DNA of 33,806 bases from NCBI RefSeq assembly GCF_008710035.1, contig NZ_VYKI01000016.1:48745-82550 (forward strand), in the 5' to 3' direction. The notes under the pieces were generated by a model that saw only the letters and a list, made by a program, of their open reading frames with translations, did not search any database and had not been told where the DNA came from. Within the stretch, counting starts at the first letter, position 1; every line of letters begins with the position of its first letter. Below are positions 31,305 to 33,806 of the stretch, piece after piece. A program made the translations under genes and the position numbers. The DNA comes from Stenotrophomonas cyclobalanopsidis. GTDB taxonomy: Bacteria; Pseudomonadota; Gammaproteobacteria; Xanthomonadales; Xanthomonadaceae.

Positions 31305-31954
31305 GCGCGGAGCTGCCTATGCTGGAGCGCCCGGCGCAGGGCACCGCGCAGGGGCTGGTGGTGCTGCTGCATGGCGTGGGCAGCAACGAGCAGTCGCTGG
31401 CCGGCCTGGCCCAGGCGCTCGATCCGCGCCTGCACGTGCTGCTGCCGCGCGGGCCGCTGGTGTTCGGGCCGCAGGCGTTCGGCTGGTTCACCGTGCGCTT
31501 CGGCGCGCAGGGGCCGGTGATTGACCCGACTCAGGCCGAACAGTCGCGCCTGCTGCTGGGCGAGTGGCTTGCGGCGCAGCAGCAGCGGCTCGGCGTGGAC
31601 GCGCGGCAGACCGTGCTGGCCGGCTTCAGCCAGGGCGGCATCATGAGTGCCAGCGTCGCCCTGACCCAGCCGCAGCGGGTGAAGTCGTTCGGCGTGCTGT
31701 GCGGGCGCATCCTGCCGGAGATCGCCCCGCACGTGCCGGCCGACATCGCCGATGCCGGGCTGGACGGCCTGCTGGTGCACGGCTACGCCGACGACAAGCT
31801 GCCGTACACGCTGGCCGAATCCGCCGCCGCGCGCCTGCAGGCGCTCGGCGTGGCCCACCAGCTGCGTGGCTACCCCGTTGGCCACACGCTGTCGGCGGAC
31901 ATGCAGCGGGACATCAGCGGCTGGATCCAGCAGCGTTTGCTGTCGCTGCCCTGA
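31301..31954 (+). CDS. Alpha/beta hydrolase, phospholipase/carboxylesterase family
   Basis: A 217-residue esterase of the YpfH/carboxylesterase 2 family. The fold starts QGLVVLLHGVGSNEQSLAGL. The catalytic triad is Ser in GFSQGG (about 109-114), Asp in HGYADDKLPY and His in YPVGHTLS. No signal peptide is seen. It is translationally coupled to the dioxygenase by the ATGA overlap and ends the operon. The DoxX, DODA and YpfH gene trio is common in proteobacteria. Confidence 0.93.
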   Translation: MSAELPMLERPAQGTAQGLVVLLHGVGSNEQSLAGLAQALDPRLHVLLPRGPLVFGPQAFGWFTVRFGAQGPVIDPTQAEQSRLLLGEWLAAQQQRLGVDARQTVLAGFSQGGIMSASVALTQPQRVKSFGVLCGRILPEIAPHVPADIADAGLDGLLVHGYADDKLPYTLAESAAARLQALGVAHQLRGYPVGHTLSADMQRDISGWIQQRLLSLP

Positions 31955-32063
31955 CGCGCATTCACACAGCGGGCCGCAGCGACGGCCTGCTGTGTTAACT
32001 TTTTTCCAGTCTCCGGCGCACACCGGTTTTTCCGGGCCCCACGCGCCGCTTCCTGGAAGAAGC

Positions 32064-33713
32064 ATGCACACCATCGAAGTCGTCCTGGCGATGCTGGTAG
32101 CCGTTGTCGCCAGCGGTTACCTGGTTCGCGTCCTGCCATTCTCATTGCCCCTGCCGCTGGTGCAGATTGCGCTGGGCGCGGTCATCGCCGGCGTGTTCAA
32201 CCGCGGCCACGCGCTGGAACCGGAAGTGTTCTTCCTGCTGTTCCTGCCGCCGCTGCTGTTCCTCGATGGCTGGCGCATTCCCAAACAGGGCCTGTTCCGC
32301 GATAAAGGCGCGATCCTCGAACTGGCCTTCGGCCTGGTGGTGTTCACGGTCATCGGCGCCGGCCTGCTGATCCACTGGATGATTCCGGTGATGCCGCTGG
32401 CGGTGTGCTTCGCGCTGGCCGCCATCGTCTCGCCCACCGACCCGGTGGCTGTCGGTGCGATCGCTGCCAAGGCGCCCATTCCCAAGCGCCTGATGCACAT
32501 CCTGGAAGGCGAATCGCTGCTCAACGATGCCTCCGGCCTGGTCTGCTTCCGCTTCGCCGTGGCCGCGGTGATGACTGGCAGCTTCTCGCTGGCCACCGCC
32601 TCGCTGACTTTCCTGTGGGTGGCCGTGGCCGGCCTGGCGGTGGGCGTGGCAGTCACTCTGGGCGTGTCCACGTTCCAGCGCTGGCTGTGGCGCCGCTTCG
32701 GCGAAGAGCCCGGCGCGGCGATGCTGGTCAACCTGCTGATCCCGTTCGCGGCCTACCTGCTGGCCGAAGAAATCCACGCCTCGGGCATCCTCGCCGCAGT
32801 CGCCGCCGGCATCGCGATGAGCTACGTCGAGCTGACCGGCCGCGTGTCGGGCAGCATGCGCGTGCAGCGTGCGGGCGTCTGGAACATGCTGCAGTTCAGC
32901 TTCAACGGCATCATGTTCGTGCTGCTGGGCGAGCAGCTGCCGGGCATCGTCGAGCGCGCCACCACCACCATGAACGAGACAGGCCACCAGAGCGCCTGGT
33001 GGCTGCTGGTGTACGTGCTGGTCATCAATGCCGCACTGATCGCGCTGCGCCTGCTGTGGGTGTGGCTGTCGCTGCGCTGGAACCTGCTGCGCGCGCGCCG
33101 CCGTGGCCTGGAGCGGGGCGAGGCCCCGAACTGGCGCATCGTGGTGGCGACCTCGGTGGCCGGCGTGCGTGGTGCCATCACCCTGGCCGGCGTGCTGACC
33201 CTGCCGCTGTTCCTGCCTGATGGCAGCGCCTTCCCGGCGCGTGACCTGGTGATCTTCCTGGCTGCGGCGGTCATCCTGTTCTCGCTGGTCGGCGCCAGCG
33301 TGGCGCTGCCGCAGCTGCTGAAGGGCCTGCAGCTGCCGGCCGATTCGGGCGAACGCAAGGAAGAGGACCTGGCCCGCAAGCTGTCCTCCAAGGCCGCCCT
33401 GGCCGGGGTGGAGCGCATGCGCCAGCAGCTGGTGATGAACCAGAACACCGAGAACGTGCAGCTGTACAACGACGCGGCCTCGCGGGTCAGCCTGCTGTAC
33501 CAGCGCCATCTGGAAAAGGACAGCGACGGCCCCGACGTGGACCCGGAGAAGGTGAACCGGATGGAGCAGGGCTACCGCCAGCTGCGCAGTGCCGGCCTGA
33601 ACGCCGAGCGCGAGGAGCTGTTCCGCCTGACCCGGCGCGGGGTGATCTCAGACGAGATCTCGCGGCGCCTGATCCGCAACCTGGACCTGCTGGAATCGCG
33701 CAAGCGCGATTGA
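32064..33713 (+). CDS. CPA1-family Na+/H+ antiporter
   Basis: A 549-residue sodium/proton antiporter of the CPA1 family (YjcE/NhaP-like). About 12 membrane helices cover residues 1-430. The family motifs are SPTDPVAVGAIAAKAPIPK in helix 5 and GESLLNDASGLVCFRF (ND motif) in helix 6. A charged, probably cytoplasmic helical tail of about 120 residues follows (from ADSGERKEEDLARKLSSK). It exchanges cytoplasmic Na+ for protons for pH and salt tolerance. GGAAGAAG lies upstream of the ATG. It stands alone, 109 bp after the esterase. Confidence 0.94.
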   Translation: MHTIEVVLAMLVAVVASGYLVRVLPFSLPLPLVQIALGAVIAGVFNRGHALEPEVFFLLFLPPLLFLDGWRIPKQGLFRDKGAILELAFGLVVFTVIGAGLLIHWMIPVMPLAVCFALAAIVSPTDPVAVGAIAAKAPIPKRLMHILEGESLLNDASGLVCFRFAVAAVMTGSFSLATASLTFLWVAVAGLAVGVAVTLGVSTFQRWLWRRFGEEPGAAMLVNLLIPFAAYLLAEEIHASGILAAVAAGIAMSYVELTGRVSGSMRVQRAGVWNMLQFSFNGIMFVLLGEQLPGIVERATTTMNETGHQSAWWLLVYVLVINAALIALRLLWVWLSLRWNLLRARRRGLERGEAPNWRIVVATSVAGVRGAITLAGVLTLPLFLPDGSAFPARDLVIFLAAAVILFSLVGASVALPQLLKGLQLPADSGERKEEDLARKLSSKAALAGVERMRQQLVMNQNTENVQLYNDAASRVSLLYQRHLEKDSDGPDVDPEKVNRMEQGYRQLRSAGLNAEREELFRLTRRGVISDEISRRLIRNLDLLESRKRD

Positions 33714-33727
33714 CCCTGCCCTGAAAC

Positions 33728-33806
33728 GTAGAGTCGAGGGGGGGGGGGGGGGGGGGGGGGGGGCACCCCACCCCCCCCCACAAAGACCAGCCCACCACGC
33801 CGGGGG
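33728..33806. other. GTAG repeat start followed by poly-G artefact
   Basis: GTAGAGTCGA (33728-33737) is the beginning of a GTAG hairpin like the one at the left edge. It is followed by 26 consecutive G bases (33738-33763) and then a C- and G-rich low-complexity tail. Real sequence probably ends near 33737; the rest looks like a sequencing or assembly artefact at a contig end. Confidence 0.75.

Overview
The window is about 33.8 kb of high-GC (roughly two-thirds G+C) gammaproteobacterial chromosome. Gene content, codon use and dense intergenic GTAG-headed hairpin repeats of the SMAG type point to Stenotrophomonas, probably the S. maltophilia complex. This assignment is an inference from family knowledge and not a database match. 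No rRNA, tRNA, CRISPR array, phage or insertion sequence was seen. Both ends look like contig ends that fall in repeats; the right end runs into a 26-G homopolymer.

Layout, left to right. (1) 80-3564: a LysR regulator divergent from a family-VIII-like serine hydrolase coupled by a 4-bp overlap to an MFS exporter. (2) 3565-3898: hairpin repeats and the first copy (A) of a long structured repeat. (3) 3899-7094: a CSS-EAL c-di-GMP phosphodiesterase divergent from cycA, whose stop codon lies inside the first unit of a five-unit tandem array of GTAG hairpins (7091-7612). (4) 7660-10597: a lytic transglycosylase, then an NHL beta-propeller fused to an M23/LytM-type domain. (5) 10575-14478: an ECF42-type sigma factor locus with a divergent DGPF/YciI gene, another YciI gene, two VOC-fold proteins and the sigma factor. 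Two further copies (B, C) of the structured repeat lie tail-to-tail in the divergent gap. (6) 14619-18428: a secreted M28 peptidase, then a LytS-type kinase and LytTR response regulator that overlap. (7) 18503-20353: an unknown two-helix membrane protein and a DUF2236/MpaB-like oxygenase-family protein. (8) 20436-23548: a TetR repressor divergent from two tandem MFS pumps, with three operator-like palindromes between them. (9) 23623-28973: a lipoprotein M13 peptidase with a clear terminator, divergent from a PAS-PAS-(degenerate GGDEF)-EAL protein. (10) 29079-31954: a LysR regulator divergent from a DoxX / extradiol dioxygenase / esterase operon. (11) 32064-33713: a CPA1 sodium/proton antiporter.

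Two themes recur. Several modules are divergent regulator plus efflux or detoxification operons (LysR-hydrolase-MFS, TetR-MFS-MFS, LysR-DoxX-dioxygenase-esterase, ECF42-YciI-VOC). The gaps between modules are filled by hairpin DNA. The most unusual element is the three-copy repeat (A, B, C): its 24-26 bp outer stems differ in sequence between copies yet stay self-complementary, while flanks and tips are conserved, which looks like selection on structure. The ECF42 locus also carries a sequence matching the recalled ECF42 promoter pattern just upstream of its first gene.
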